From Globomyces pollinis-pini (taxonomy: Eukaryota; Chytridiomycota; Chytridiomycetes; Rhizophydiales; Globomycetaceae): a stretch of 22,352 nucleotides of DNA. The notes beneath the pieces are model-generated. The model searched no databases and was not told where the DNA came from. It was given only the letters and a program-made list of their open reading frames with translations. Of the stretch, positions 1 to 8,564 are shown one piece after another; position 1 is the first letter of the stretch; every line of letters begins with the position of its first letter. The stretch spans positions 1,581 to 23,932 of the forward strand of contig MU621346.1 in NCBI GenBank assembly GCA_025399215.1. Direction: 5' to 3'. A program made the translations under genes and the position numbers.

Positions 1-1535
1 AGCAACTGATGAAGCTTTATATCATATCTGGGAACCATTCGAAATTTGAAGACTTGCTACATTCGTCAGACATATTGAGTACTGGTTCAGACCAATTTTG
101 GAGTGAATGCTGGGATCAAATTGCTACATATCACCACTACCGAGATGCCAATGACTTACATATGCTCAAACTGTTATTACAGAACAATATTGTTGGTCGT
201 GAAAATTATTTGTGCGGTCTAGCCACTGATGGAGAAGATTTTGAACTGATTGAATTGCTGATTCGTCATAATCTGGTAGGAAATGAAAAAGCATTTCAGA
301 CCATGGACAAATGTATACGGCTGAATCGACAGGATTTAATCCCTTTTTTATTTAAGATAACTCTCTTGCCCAGCTGGTTCATTAATAAAGATCACTCATG
401 GTTCTGGAAGCAACGAATTGAAACGAAGGCGCTCACTGAAGACGAAGTCGAATACTTTAGACAGAACGGACTAAAGCATGGCTTGGAAGAGATAATAGAT
501 GATATGGTAAGGGTTGGATACTTTACTTGGGATGAGCTGGTGGAAAGGGTAAAAAATAGCGTTGGATGGTGGTTTTGTGACTTTATTTCCGAAACCACTA
601 TCGATATATTGGTTAGAATTCGTGAACATAATGGAGAGTTAAATCTCAATGCTATTGATGATGATGGAGATTACAGAACTGCTTGTGAAAGCGCGATTCA
701 AAATGGAAATCTTGCGGTAGTCAAATATATATTGGCATCAGACGATTTTGATGGTTTGTATTCTCACAATATAACTGAAATGATTTACGACGACTGCATG
801 ATGGAATACTTTTTCTTCGATTGTGATATAAAATACAGAGCCAGTATTCATGAAGAAAATTACAAATTAATACGTGCCGCCTGTCAAAGGGGTCATTCCA
901 CTTTTATCAGAAGAGTGATAGAGGAACTGAAGCCTGACGTGTTCTACAACAATATTGCACCAATTCATTTGGCCATCCAAAACGGACATCTATCAATTGT
1001 ACAAATGATCATTGAAGAAGCAATGAAGTTGGGAATCACGGATGCTTTATTTGATCCAAATCAGTCTCTTATTGAAGTCGCATGCGAATTTAATCAGCGT
1101 AGTGTTTTGGAATATATTCTGACACTTGGCAAAATTGATATCAATGCGAATGGTGGGTTTGCGTTAATAGCTTCATGTTTGGAAGGAAGCGCAGAATGTT
1201 TACAATTGCTCTTAAATGATCCCCAATGTGATACTTCAAAATTACCAGCCAATATATGCACTAAAATGATGAAAGTAAACAATAATGCCGAATGTCTCAG
1301 AGTGCTTTTCAACGATGGTCGATTTGATTGGATAGACTGGAAAGAATTGTTGAAACAGTCATGTTTATTCGATAACACTCCATATGTCGCATACATACTT
1401 GAAAATGATATTGTTGATCCAAACGTGGATAATCAAGAAGCATTCCAAATCGCATTCACATCTGGCTTGTATCCCATTGTTTCTCTTTTTTTAAATCATC
1501 CAAAGTTCACGATTACAAGTATACCAAATCATTAA
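1..1535 (+). CDS. F-box/ankyrin-type repeat protein, C-terminal part (cut by window start)
   Basis: This is the 3' part of a gene whose start lies before the window; the frame is already open at base 3 and runs to TAA. The visible 510 or so residues match the C-terminal part of the neighbouring 875-residue protein almost end to end, so an N-terminal F-box outside the window is likely. Ankyrin-like helix pairs are visible, for example 'ACESAIQNGNLAVVKYIL', 'PIHLAIQNGHLSIVQMII' and 'ALIASCLEGSAECLQLLL'. Such proteins usually act as substrate adaptors of SCF ubiquitin ligases, with the ankyrin part binding the target; that role is inferred from the family. No intron is needed in the visible part, unlike the genes downstream. 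The first methionine at base 9 is internal, because the paralog reads 'QQLMKLYI' at the same point. Confidence 0.8.
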   Translation, partial: QLMKLYIISGNHSKFEDLLHSSDILSTGSDQFWSECWDQIATYHHYRDANDLHMLKLLLQNNIVGRENYLCGLATDGEDFELIELLIRHNLVGNEKAFQTMDKCIRLNRQDLIPFLFKITLLPSWFINKDHSWFWKQRIETKALTEDEVEYFRQNGLKHGLEEIIDDMVRVGYFTWDELVERVKNSVGWWFCDFISETTIDILVRIREHNGELNLNAIDDDGDYRTACESAIQNGNLAVVKYILASDDFDGLYSHNITEMIYDDCMMEYFFFDCDIKYRASIHEENYKLIRAACQRGHSTFIRRVIEELKPDVFYNNIAPIHLAIQNGHLSIVQMIIEEAMKLGITDALFDPNQSLIEVACEFNQRSVLEYILTLGKIDINANGGFALIASCLEGSAECLQLLLNDPQCDTSKLPANICTKMMKVNNNAECLRVLFNDGRFDWIDWKELLKQSCLFDNTPYVAYILENDIVDPNVDNQEAFQIAFTSGLYPIVSLFLNHPKFTITSIPNH

Positions 1536-1560
1536 TAAATCATGGAATAATCTATTGACT
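1..1560 (+). repeat. Direct tandem gene duplication, copy 1
   Basis: Bases 1-1560 align with 3318-4874. Similarity runs through the coding part, over the stop codon and about 25 bases into the 3' flank, where both copies share 'aaatcatggaataatctatt', and then ends sharply. Conservation is patchy: some stretches of 60-100 bases are almost identical while others (about 110-200 and 340-380) differ strongly. Confidence 0.85.
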
Positions 1561-2221
1561 GTTTGACCTTATCGTGATTTGCATCAATGTATTTCAAGGC
1601 TGAAGATAATGTTGATAGTATAAAATAACCGACCAAATAAGATATTAGAGTAAGACTCTTACCAATCAAATTCAACAGCAATACATTAATAAAGGTACAA
1701 AATGCTCACATCGCGTTTTGATGGAGTAAAATAGTACACCAAAATATTTATATTATCATCTCATCCTTTTGAAGGTCCAGTAGCATATACAATGCAGGTA
1801 CCAGGATCTTCTGAGAATGGCTCTAGTCAGTGTTTGGTACTACTAAGTGTTGGTGACTGTTCAACCAGGTATAAGCAAATGGAAAAGAATTATTTCACGA
1901 TAGCGTTCATTTGAGTTCATTGCGCAGAGTCTTTGACGGAAGTTATTGGTAAGAATGGTTCGAGTCATACGACACGTTTGTGTTTCAGTCTTTTAGTCTA
2001 GGATACTTTGGGATGTTTCAAAGCCAAGAGCAGGCAAGTGGCATCCTTTTCCATAGTATAAAGTCACTGTGATTTGGATATTGTCAAGTATTCAACGTAA
2101 ACGTTACAGTAACTCCAAATTACAGGTAATTAGTATCTCACTCTAACCCAAATTACAGATTACGTGTACCAAACAAATTACTCTTCAACTTGATTCTTCT
2201 GATACTGCTTGCTTAATAACT
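1536..2221. other. Intergenic region between the F-box paralogs
   Basis: This 686-base spacer separates the stop of the first F-box gene from the ATG of the second. I see no convincing gene in it on either strand. It must hold the 3' end of the first gene and the promoter and leader of the second. Its only notable element is an intron-like GT...AG segment at 2126-2158, listed separately. Confidence 0.6.
2126..2158 (+). other. Candidate 5'-leader intron flanked by a direct repeat
   Basis: A 33-base GT...AG segment starts 'gtaatta' and ends 'attacag', with a branch-like 'ctctaac' near its 3' end. Its length fits the window's introns. It lies 63 bases before the ATG at 2222, so it would be a leader intron. 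The 11-mer 'ccaaattacag' occurs twice, at 2115-2125 just before the donor and at 2148-2158 at the acceptor. There is no protein frame to confirm splicing here. Confidence 0.4.
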
Positions 2222-4849
2222 ATGGACAAATTACCAACCGAAATATGGATGCTAATTGCAGAGTATCTCACCCATCAAGATTTTGTAGCTTTGAACCCAT
2301 GCAGCAAATCAATCAATAGGTTGTTGAATTTCCATCATATTATGAACTATAGTGTGTATTGTTCAACTACAGCAGCACACGATACTATTACACATCAAAA
2401 CCTTACTTACAAATTGGACAAGCACTTGTTCTTTTCAAGAACCAGGTCTTTCGGTTTAATGGTGGATAATAGAGAAGCATTACAACATGCACTTTCCAAT
2501 TCATTGGTTGATTCTATCTCAGCATCCTTCAATCGATATTCAAACTTGTTTCAATCTTACAAATACTCCGAGCTTGATTTGCAAACTTTGATTTGGTCTT
2601 TGAATGGAACGAATGATGCGAATATTGTTCAATCTATTATATCCAACAATTTGGATGTCATATATAACTGGGAATCTATCATTTGCTCAGCTGTGCGTTT
2701 AAAGTCAGATAGTGTGATTCAACTTGTACTAGACTGTTGTGCAAGTGTTAAACCGAAATTATCATATCTTGATGAGAACGTATTCGATATTGAATCATTC
2801 AACTTGGATCAACTGAAATTGTTTCTCAAGGCCGATCTATTTCAAATGGACAACAGATTAATTAGGCTAGCAATTTTTTCAAACAAATTGGCAATTTTAC
2901 AATATTGTATTGATTCGGGAGTACCATTGGTCGACCCTTCAGCTAAATATAAAATTGGGAATGCCATCGAAGCAGGCATAAAAAACAAGTATATCGAACT
3001 ATTAAGATATGTATTTCGGCAACCTGGATTATCGGATCCTTATACTAAAGAACTACTCACTACCGCTGCGGTCGTATACTGTCCCGATATATTAACAGAC
3101 TTGTGGAAAGCTGGACTTCTAGCTTTGGACTTCCAACCAATTATCAAACCTTATGGAACATCCGAATTCGAACCGTTTCCATTGGTAGGATATCGAACAG
3201 TTTTACAAATATATCAAAGCGACGATATGTGGGTTGTTGATTACTACACCGTAAAAGACATCAATTTATGTGTAGATTTGGTCGCACTGCAACTACCCAA
3301 CAATAATTTTACACCCCAGCAACTGATGAAACTTTATATCCTATCCGGAAACGATTCGAAATTTGAAGAACTGCTTCATTCGTCAGATTTATTGAGTACT
3401 GCTTCAGACCAATTTTGGAGTGAATGTTGGGATATATTTAGGAACACTTACGATTATCCAATTGCCAAAAATCAGATGCTCAAACTCTTATTAAAGAACA
3501 ATATTGCTAGTTCGAACCAAGATATCTACAATCATGATATTGATGGCGAAGAGTTTGAAGTAATTGAAATGATGATCCGTCATAATCTACTAAGATACCA
3601 AGAGGCATTTCAGACCATGAACAAATGTATACAGTTGAATAGACAGGATTTACTTCCTTTATTGGGCCAGATTTCGGAATTGTATAAATCAGCTGTGGCA
3701 TTTGACAAGGATCATATATGGTTCTGGAAGCAAAAGATTGCAACAAAGGCACTCGCTGAAGACGAAGTCGAATATTTCAAAGTGAAGGGACTAGAGCTTG
3801 GCTTGGAAGAGATAATAGATGATATGATAGGCATGGGATACTTTACTTGGGATGAATTGGTGGAAGATCTAAGAGAATGGGATGAATATGGACTTTGTGA
3901 CTTTATTTCCGAAACCACTGTTGACATATTGGTTAGAATTCGTGAACATAGTGGAGAGTTAAATCTCAATGCTTTTGATGATGGATATTACAGAACTGCT
4001 TGCGAAAGCGCGATTCTAAATGGAAATCTAGAGGTAGTCAAATATATCTTGGCATCAGACGATTTTTATGGTTTGGAATCTGACCGTATAATTGGTATGA
4101 TTAACCACGAATTCATGATGGAATATTTTTTCTTTGAATGTGATATCGAGTATAGAGCCAGTGTTCATGAAAAAAATTACAAATTAATGCGTGTCGCTTG
4201 CAAAAAGGGTCATTCCGCTTTTATTAGAAGAGTGATAGATGAACTGAAGCCTGACGTGTTCTACAACAATATTACACCAATTTATTTGGCCATCCAAAAT
4301 GGTCATCTATCAATTGTACAAATGATCATTGAAGAAGCAATGAAGTTGGGAATCACGGATACTTTATTTGATCCAAATCAATCTCTTATTGAAGTCGCAT
4401 GTGTGTTAAATCAATATGATATTTTGGAATATATTCTGAAACTCGGTAAAATTGATATCAATGCGAATGATGGATTTGCGTTAGTATCATCATGTTTGAA
4501 AGGAAGCGCAGATTGTTTACAATTGCTCTTAAATGATCCGCAATGTGATATTTCAAACTTACCAGCCACTATATGCACTAAAATGATGAAAGTTACAAAT
4601 GCAGAATGTCTGAAAGTGCTTTTCAACGATGGTCGATTTGATTGGATAGACTGGAAAGAATTGTTGAAACAGTCATGTTTACTTGGTAACACTCCGTATG
4701 TCGCGTACATGCTTGAAAATGATATTGTTGATCCAAACGTGGATAATCAAGAAGCATTCCAAATCGCATTCACATCTGGCTTTTATCGTATTGTGACTCT
4801 TTTTTTAAATCATCCCAAGTTCACGATTACAAGCATCCCAAATCAATAA
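2222..4849 (+). CDS. F-box protein with ankyrin-like repeats
   Basis: This is a single uninterrupted frame of 875 residues. The N-terminus carries an F-box-like motif (residues 1-40: 'LPTEIWMLIAEYL', then 'LNPCSKSINRLL'), which normally binds Skp1 in SCF ubiquitin ligases. The middle (about 90-380) has degenerate helix-pair repeats, and the last 300 residues have clearer ankyrin-like units such as 'YRTACESAILNGNLEVVKYI' and 'AIQNGHLSIVQMIIEEA'. The ATG at 2222 starts directly at the F-box, as is usual. The gene is a tandem paralog of the partial gene at the window start. It has no coding introns although most genes downstream have several, which fits a recently expanded lineage-specific family. 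The substrate is unknown, and the ankyrin call is by eye on diverged repeats. Confidence 0.85.
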   Translation: MDKLPTEIWMLIAEYLTHQDFVALNPCSKSINRLLNFHHIMNYSVYCSTTAAHDTITHQNLTYKLDKHLFFSRTRSFGLMVDNREALQHALSNSLVDSISASFNRYSNLFQSYKYSELDLQTLIWSLNGTNDANIVQSIISNNLDVIYNWESIICSAVRLKSDSVIQLVLDCCASVKPKLSYLDENVFDIESFNLDQLKLFLKADLFQMDNRLIRLAIFSNKLAILQYCIDSGVPLVDPSAKYKIGNAIEAGIKNKYIELLRYVFRQPGLSDPYTKELLTTAAVVYCPDILTDLWKAGLLALDFQPIIKPYGTSEFEPFPLVGYRTVLQIYQSDDMWVVDYYTVKDINLCVDLVALQLPNNNFTPQQLMKLYILSGNDSKFEELLHSSDLLSTASDQFWSECWDIFRNTYDYPIAKNQMLKLLLKNNIASSNQDIYNHDIDGEEFEVIEMMIRHNLLRYQEAFQTMNKCIQLNRQDLLPLLGQISELYKSAVAFDKDHIWFWKQKIATKALAEDEVEYFKVKGLELGLEEIIDDMIGMGYFTWDELVEDLREWDEYGLCDFISETTVDILVRIREHSGELNLNAFDDGYYRTACESAILNGNLEVVKYILASDDFYGLESDRIIGMINHEFMMEYFFFECDIEYRASVHEKNYKLMRVACKKGHSAFIRRVIDELKPDVFYNNITPIYLAIQNGHLSIVQMIIEEAMKLGITDTLFDPNQSLIEVACVLNQYDILEYILKLGKIDINANDGFALVSSCLKGSADCLQLLLNDPQCDISNLPATICTKMMKVTNAECLKVLFNDGRFDWIDWKELLKQSCLLGNTPYVAYMLENDIVDPNVDNQEAFQIAFTSGFYRIVTLFLNHPKFTITSIPNQ

Positions 4850-4874
4850 TAAATCATGGAATAATCTATTGACT
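3318..4874 (+). repeat. Direct tandem gene duplication, copy 2
   Basis: This is the partner of bases 1-1560. Near-identical blocks include the region coding for 'SIVQMIIEEAMKLGITD' and the one coding for 'LFNDGRFDWIDWKELLKQSC'. The copies differ by small in-frame indels, for example around 1275 versus 4590. Confidence 0.85.
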
Positions 4875-5550
4875 ATTAATAAATTCCATCAAAAACCAAT
4901 TTATATAGCAATTAGTCCAATATTCTTGAAATCAAGTTCGATTGAACAATACAATAATAAACAGTCAGTTTTGCAAATCCTGTTTGAAGTTTATATTACA
5001 ATTTTTAGTCTGGAATGTTCTACTTGAAATGAGCTAATTTCGGTGTGTCCAATAAATCGTTCTTTATTTTATTGGCCATATCTCTGTAAATTATAGTTAA
5101 ATGAATTGAAGAATCATGAATTCTATTCGGTAATATATGCTAATGCAGACAAAGTATTTGGTACCAAAGAATCAGGTTTACCTAAACTGGCGAAATTTGA
5201 GATACGAATATGATAAATTGTTTGCTTTAATAGGAGTTTTGAATAAATAAGCTTTAACATTGAATAGAGACGCGTAAAAGCTAATTTTTTTTATTATAAA
5301 TAGAGAGAAGGCTTCAGTTAGTTTGAGGAGTTGATACAAAGGGGGGATAACGAATTGGGGGTGGCACTCTAGGGTTACTAGGGTTATCAAATGATCTCAA
5401 TCAGTTCAAGTTGGTGCTATATAATGATTATTTTATTTTTTTTGTATAAACAGAACACGTTCATTCCTACGGATCCTTCACGTATCCTTCACGCCATTCC
5501 AAGTCCAATTTCTTTAGAAGTGTGTTGTAGATGACTTTCAAGTCCTTTCA
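4850..5550. other. Intergenic region without a recognised gene
   Basis: About 700 bases lie between two converging genes, the F-box gene and the AT-hook gene. The sequence is AT-rich with many stops in all frames. Frames of up to 70 codons occur on the minus strand (5178-5390), but they lack any recognisable motif. I see no tRNA, array or repeat beyond the end of the tandem duplication and a short near-repeat of 'tccttcacg' around 5475. Confidence 0.55.
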
Positions 5551-5816
5551 CTACAATTTAATGAGGATAAAATTACTTTGAATTTTCTTTGGTCTACCTC
5601 GTGGTCTTTTAATTACAGTTACTTCTTTAACCAACATTTGTTGTTCTTTGACCAAATTCTTTTTAAATAATAATTTTGAAGGATTATCTAAAAATGCAGC
5701 AAAGACATCTAATTTAAATATCCCTTTGGAAGATTGAGAAAGTGATTTAACAGCTGGAGTTTTTTTACGAATACACTATAAAAAAGTTAATTAAAAAAAA
5801 AATTGTAGGTTACCAT
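5551..5816 (-). CDS. Small AT-hook protein, 75 aa, intron directly after the ATG
   Basis: Read on the minus strand, ATG at 5816-5814 is followed at once by a GT...AG intron (5813-5776, 38 bases). An open exon of 74 codons then ends in TAG at 5553-5551. The protein is basic and carries a textbook AT-hook, 'KRPRGRPKK', near its C-terminus; AT-hooks bind the minor groove of AT-rich DNA. Before it lies a short segment 'FKLDVFAAFLDNPSKLLFKK' that I do not recognise. No in-frame ATG lies upstream before a stop, so the start codon touching the donor is the simplest model. The gene is divergent from CDK20. A nuclear, DNA-associated role is inferred from the motif alone. A longer non-coding 5' exon is possible. 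Confidence 0.55.
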
Positions 5817-6173
5817 GATTGATATAATGATACAATTGATTATTTTTTTTGTTATAAAATGACAGACAATTTAAAATTGTATTTTAATTAGTTTGATTTG
5901 TAATTAAAAAAAAATGTAAGAAAATTTTAGGTAGTCAAATTGAATGATGATCACAGATACTCGTGATGATTACAAAGTCATACAAAAAATCATCCAAAGA
6001 ACTAACTGATAATTCAACAATTTCTTCACCCTTTTAATTTCATAAAACTACCAGGAATCTCTCTATTAAAATATTTCATACCTAAAGTTTATTTTTTTTT
6101 TATTTTTTGCTCAGCCGTTTTTTACAGAACAAACAATAAAAAAAACACGACATTTTATATCAACTTGAATCTT
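5817..6173. other. Divergent promoter region, AT-hook gene and CDK20
   Basis: These 357 bases separate two divergent starts. The sequence is very AT-rich, with several runs of A or T of 7-10 bases. A 21-codon mini-ORF at 5944-6009(+) could be an upstream ORF of CDK20 but has no other support. Confidence 0.5.
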
Positions 6174-7454
6174 ATGGAAAAATACTTTATATTAGAAAAA
6201 GTAATACTAATCAAATTCACGAGAAAATAGATTGGTGAAGGTGCTCATGGTGTAGTATTAAAAGCAAATTTTGTAAAAACAGGTGAAATCGTAGCATTAA
6301 AGAAAGTATACCTTTCAATTTTGATCAAATAGGTTCCTTTAAGGAAACTTGAAAATGGGATACCAAATACTATTATCAGGGAAATTAAAGCTCTAGAACA
6401 ATTAGATCATCCAAATGTAGTCAAATTACGTGAAGTTTTTCCAAGGTAAAACATCAAATGAATACAATATCTTGACTACTATTCCATAAACTTTAATGTT
6501 TCATTGATGATAGTGGAACAGGATTTGTATTAGCATTTGAATTCATGCTATCTGATCTAGCAGAAGTATTAAAGAACTTGGTGACCCCACTCACAGAAGC
6601 TCAAATCAAAGCGTACATGTTGATGTTACTTAAAGGTGTTGAATATTGTCATAAAAATTGTATAATGCATCGAGATTTGAAACCTGTAAAGAAAAACGGT
6701 CATTAATTTAAGGCGAATTTACTCATATCTCCAAATAGAATTTTAAAATTGGCGGATTTTGGGTTAGCTCGAGTGTTTTCAAATGAAAATGCAAGACCGT
6801 ATTCTCATCAAGTTGCAACAAGGTAACATCACCAGATATTTGATCAAAACCATCATAATTCGAGATCTTGAAAGATGGTGCTGATATTTTAGGTGGTATA
6901 GAGCTCCAGAATTATTATATGGATCTAGAAAATATGATTTTGGTGTTGATCTATGGGCGGTGGGATGTATTTTTGGAGAGTTATTGAATCATTCACCATT
7001 ATTCCCAGGACAAAATGATATTGATCAACTCTTTTGTGTGATTTCCATACTTGGATCACCATCAGTAGAAACTTGGCCAGTAATTTTTTCCAATTGGTGA
7101 TGATATTTTAGGAATTAGAGCAATTACCCGACTATAACAAAATTCAATTTCAAAAAATGACTAGTGTATCGATAGAGAAAGTATGTCCTGGTAAATGAAT
7201 ATTAGTTAATGATAGATGCGTCTCAAGAAGCTCTTGATTTGTTAAAGAAACTGTTGATTTATAATAGTTCACAAAGGATAACAGCTAATGAGGTTTTTAA
7301 ATATTCATAACTGATTTATGATTAGGCACTACTTGATCCATATTTTTTCAACAAACCTTTACCTGCTCATCATTTAGAATTACCATTCCCTAAAAAACAA
7401 ACTAGAGAGCAGTTTGATACAGAGAAACCATTAGATTTACGATTGTTTCGATAA
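6174..7454 (+). CDS. CDK20: Cyclin-dependent kinase 20 (CCRK-type), 9 exons
   Basis: The spliced product is 322 residues, close to other CDK20 kinases, and follows that family from end to end. It has the glycine loop '[11 protein letters not shown]' (from residue 11), 'VALKK' with the ATP lysine near residue 33, and '[14 protein letters not shown]' in the position of the PSTAIRE helix. It also has '[15 protein letters not shown]', the catalytic loop 'MHRDLKPANLL' (H124-R125-D126), 'DFGLARVFS' at 144, and '[14 protein letters not shown]'. CDK20 kinases act on cilium or flagellum length and assembly through MAK/ICK-type kinases, so a flagellated stage is likely (inference). Introns: 6201-6230, 6306-6332, 6446-6513, 6686-6712, 6823-6892, 7080-7111, 7191-7215 and 7293-7325. 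Two are about twice the usual length (68 and 70 bases). The stop lies 70 bases from that of COQ10. Confidence 0.93.
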
Positions 7455-7524
7455 AAATGAACCATAGAATTGAATGACAGATTTATTATATTAATGAAAT
7501 GATTGATTATCTAATACTTTGTTT

Positions 7525-8194
7525 TTAAAATTTCAATTTTTTAGGAATTGGAACTTTAACGGAAGGTCTAGATGGAGTACCATATAATTCCTTTGCTCTA
7601 TTTTCAAAAGCCAATACCATCATTTTCACTGATTTTTCAAAAAACAAATCTGATAATTGAGCATGTAATAATGATTTGAATTGAAATTCCACATGAAAAT
7701 CAACATAACAACAAGGATAATCATCTGGGGTTTGGTTATCTAACAATTCATATTGTTTCATGAGATGATGATGATGAGGTATAGGTACTTTAGGTGCAGG
7801 ATGAAATATCCATTTGTTTTTTAATAAATTAAATAATTTTGATTGAGATGCATTAGCTTCAACTGATTTATTCTCAATCGAATTCACTTTTGAGATATAA
7901 CTTTCATGAATTGATTGAAATCCAACTGTTAATTGAGCTTCAGTATTTGATTTATCATTGTAACGTTCCATACGAATGATTTGAGAATCAATGACCCAAG
8001 GAACGAATTTACGATATTCTTGGACATTGGCAACAATATTGTACATTTGTTTAGCAGAGAATCCAATGAGACGACGTTCTGTTAAACTGGTTGTTGTTGA
8101 TTGTGTTAAAGAAAGAAACTTTCTTGTGATGAGATGAGGTATCTATGGATATGAAATAATGTTGAATTACTTTTAATGGTTGTAGAATGGTCAT
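7525..8194 (-). CDS. COQ10: Coenzyme Q-binding protein COQ10, mitochondrial
   Basis: This is a START/polyketide-cyclase-fold protein of 213 residues. COQ10 proteins bind coenzyme Q in the mitochondrial inner membrane and support its synthesis and its use in respiration. Family signatures are visible: 'RRLIGFSAKQMYNIVANV' followed by 'YRKFVPW', then 'AQLTVGFQSIHESYISKV', and the C-terminal helix 'FFEKSVKMMVLAFENRAKEL'. A short first exon (8194-8171, 'MTILQPLK') joins through a 28-base intron (8170-8143) to the main exon. This adds a basic, Ser/Thr-rich leader that fits a mitochondrial targeting peptide. Without that exon the first methionine would fall inside the conserved domain. The gene converges on CDK20. 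Confidence 0.9.
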
Positions 8195-8564
8195 TGAATT
8201 TTGAGATGACTTTTTTTTTTCTTGTTAATGAAGGTGAATGAATGAATGACTTGTTCATATGATAGTTTCAAACGAAGCCATTGGTAAAGTCTTTGTTAGT
8301 CACGCTGTTTTGTCCTTGGAATTCTTTACTTTATATTCATACTCTTTCCCTGGTTTCTTTCAATTTCTTTTGTTTTTTTACCGCTTCACAACCTGGTGGT
8401 CACTTAGTTTGTTACACCAAGCCAGACTCCGCTTCCTAAATGACCGCATTACAAACTCAACGTGCTTTAATCGACCATTCTCCAACATCACATAGATTTT
8501 CATTCATAACTCAACTCGAAAGACACAATTCATTTCTTAAATTAATTTTATTCATACATTGACA
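8195..8564. other. Intergenic region upstream of COQ10
   Basis: These 370 bases run from the COQ10 start to the NoxR stop. They include a T-rich tract near 8211-8220 and pyrimidine-rich sequence to 8400. A small plus-strand ORF at 8440-8562 is listed separately. I recognise nothing else. Confidence 0.5.
8440..8562 (+). CDS. Possible small ORF, 40 aa, unknown
   Basis: An ATG with an in-frame stop just before it opens a 40-codon frame that starts 'MTALQTQRALIDHSPTSHRF' and ends three bases before the NoxR stop on the other strand. The residue mix looks like an ordinary soluble protein and not like translated AT-rich spacer. There is no recognised family and no possible splice extension, so support is weak. 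It could equally be chance. Confidence 0.22.
   Translation: MTALQTQRALIDHSPTSHRFSFITQLERHNSFLKLILFIH

Noticed and set aside
1957..1967. ggttcgagtca, resembling a tRNA B-box
   Set aside because: No matching A-box, acceptor stem or anticodon arm can be folded around it.
5178..5390. 70-codon minus-strand frame
   Set aside because: Hydrophobic, AT-driven composition, no family features and no neighbouring exons.
4850..5550. Search for mobile elements, CRISPR-like arrays or tandem repeats
   Set aside because: No terminal repeats, transposase-like frames or regular spaced repeats were seen here or elsewhere in the window, apart from the gene duplication.
5944..6009. 21-codon ORF 'MMITDTRDDYKV...' before CDK20
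   Set aside because: Looks protein-like but is tiny, and no splice extension was found; at most an upstream ORF.
8259..8495. 78-codon plus-strand frame upstream of COQ10
   Set aside because: Phe/Leu/Ser-rich translation of a pyrimidine-rich promoter region, with no motif; not a convincing gene.
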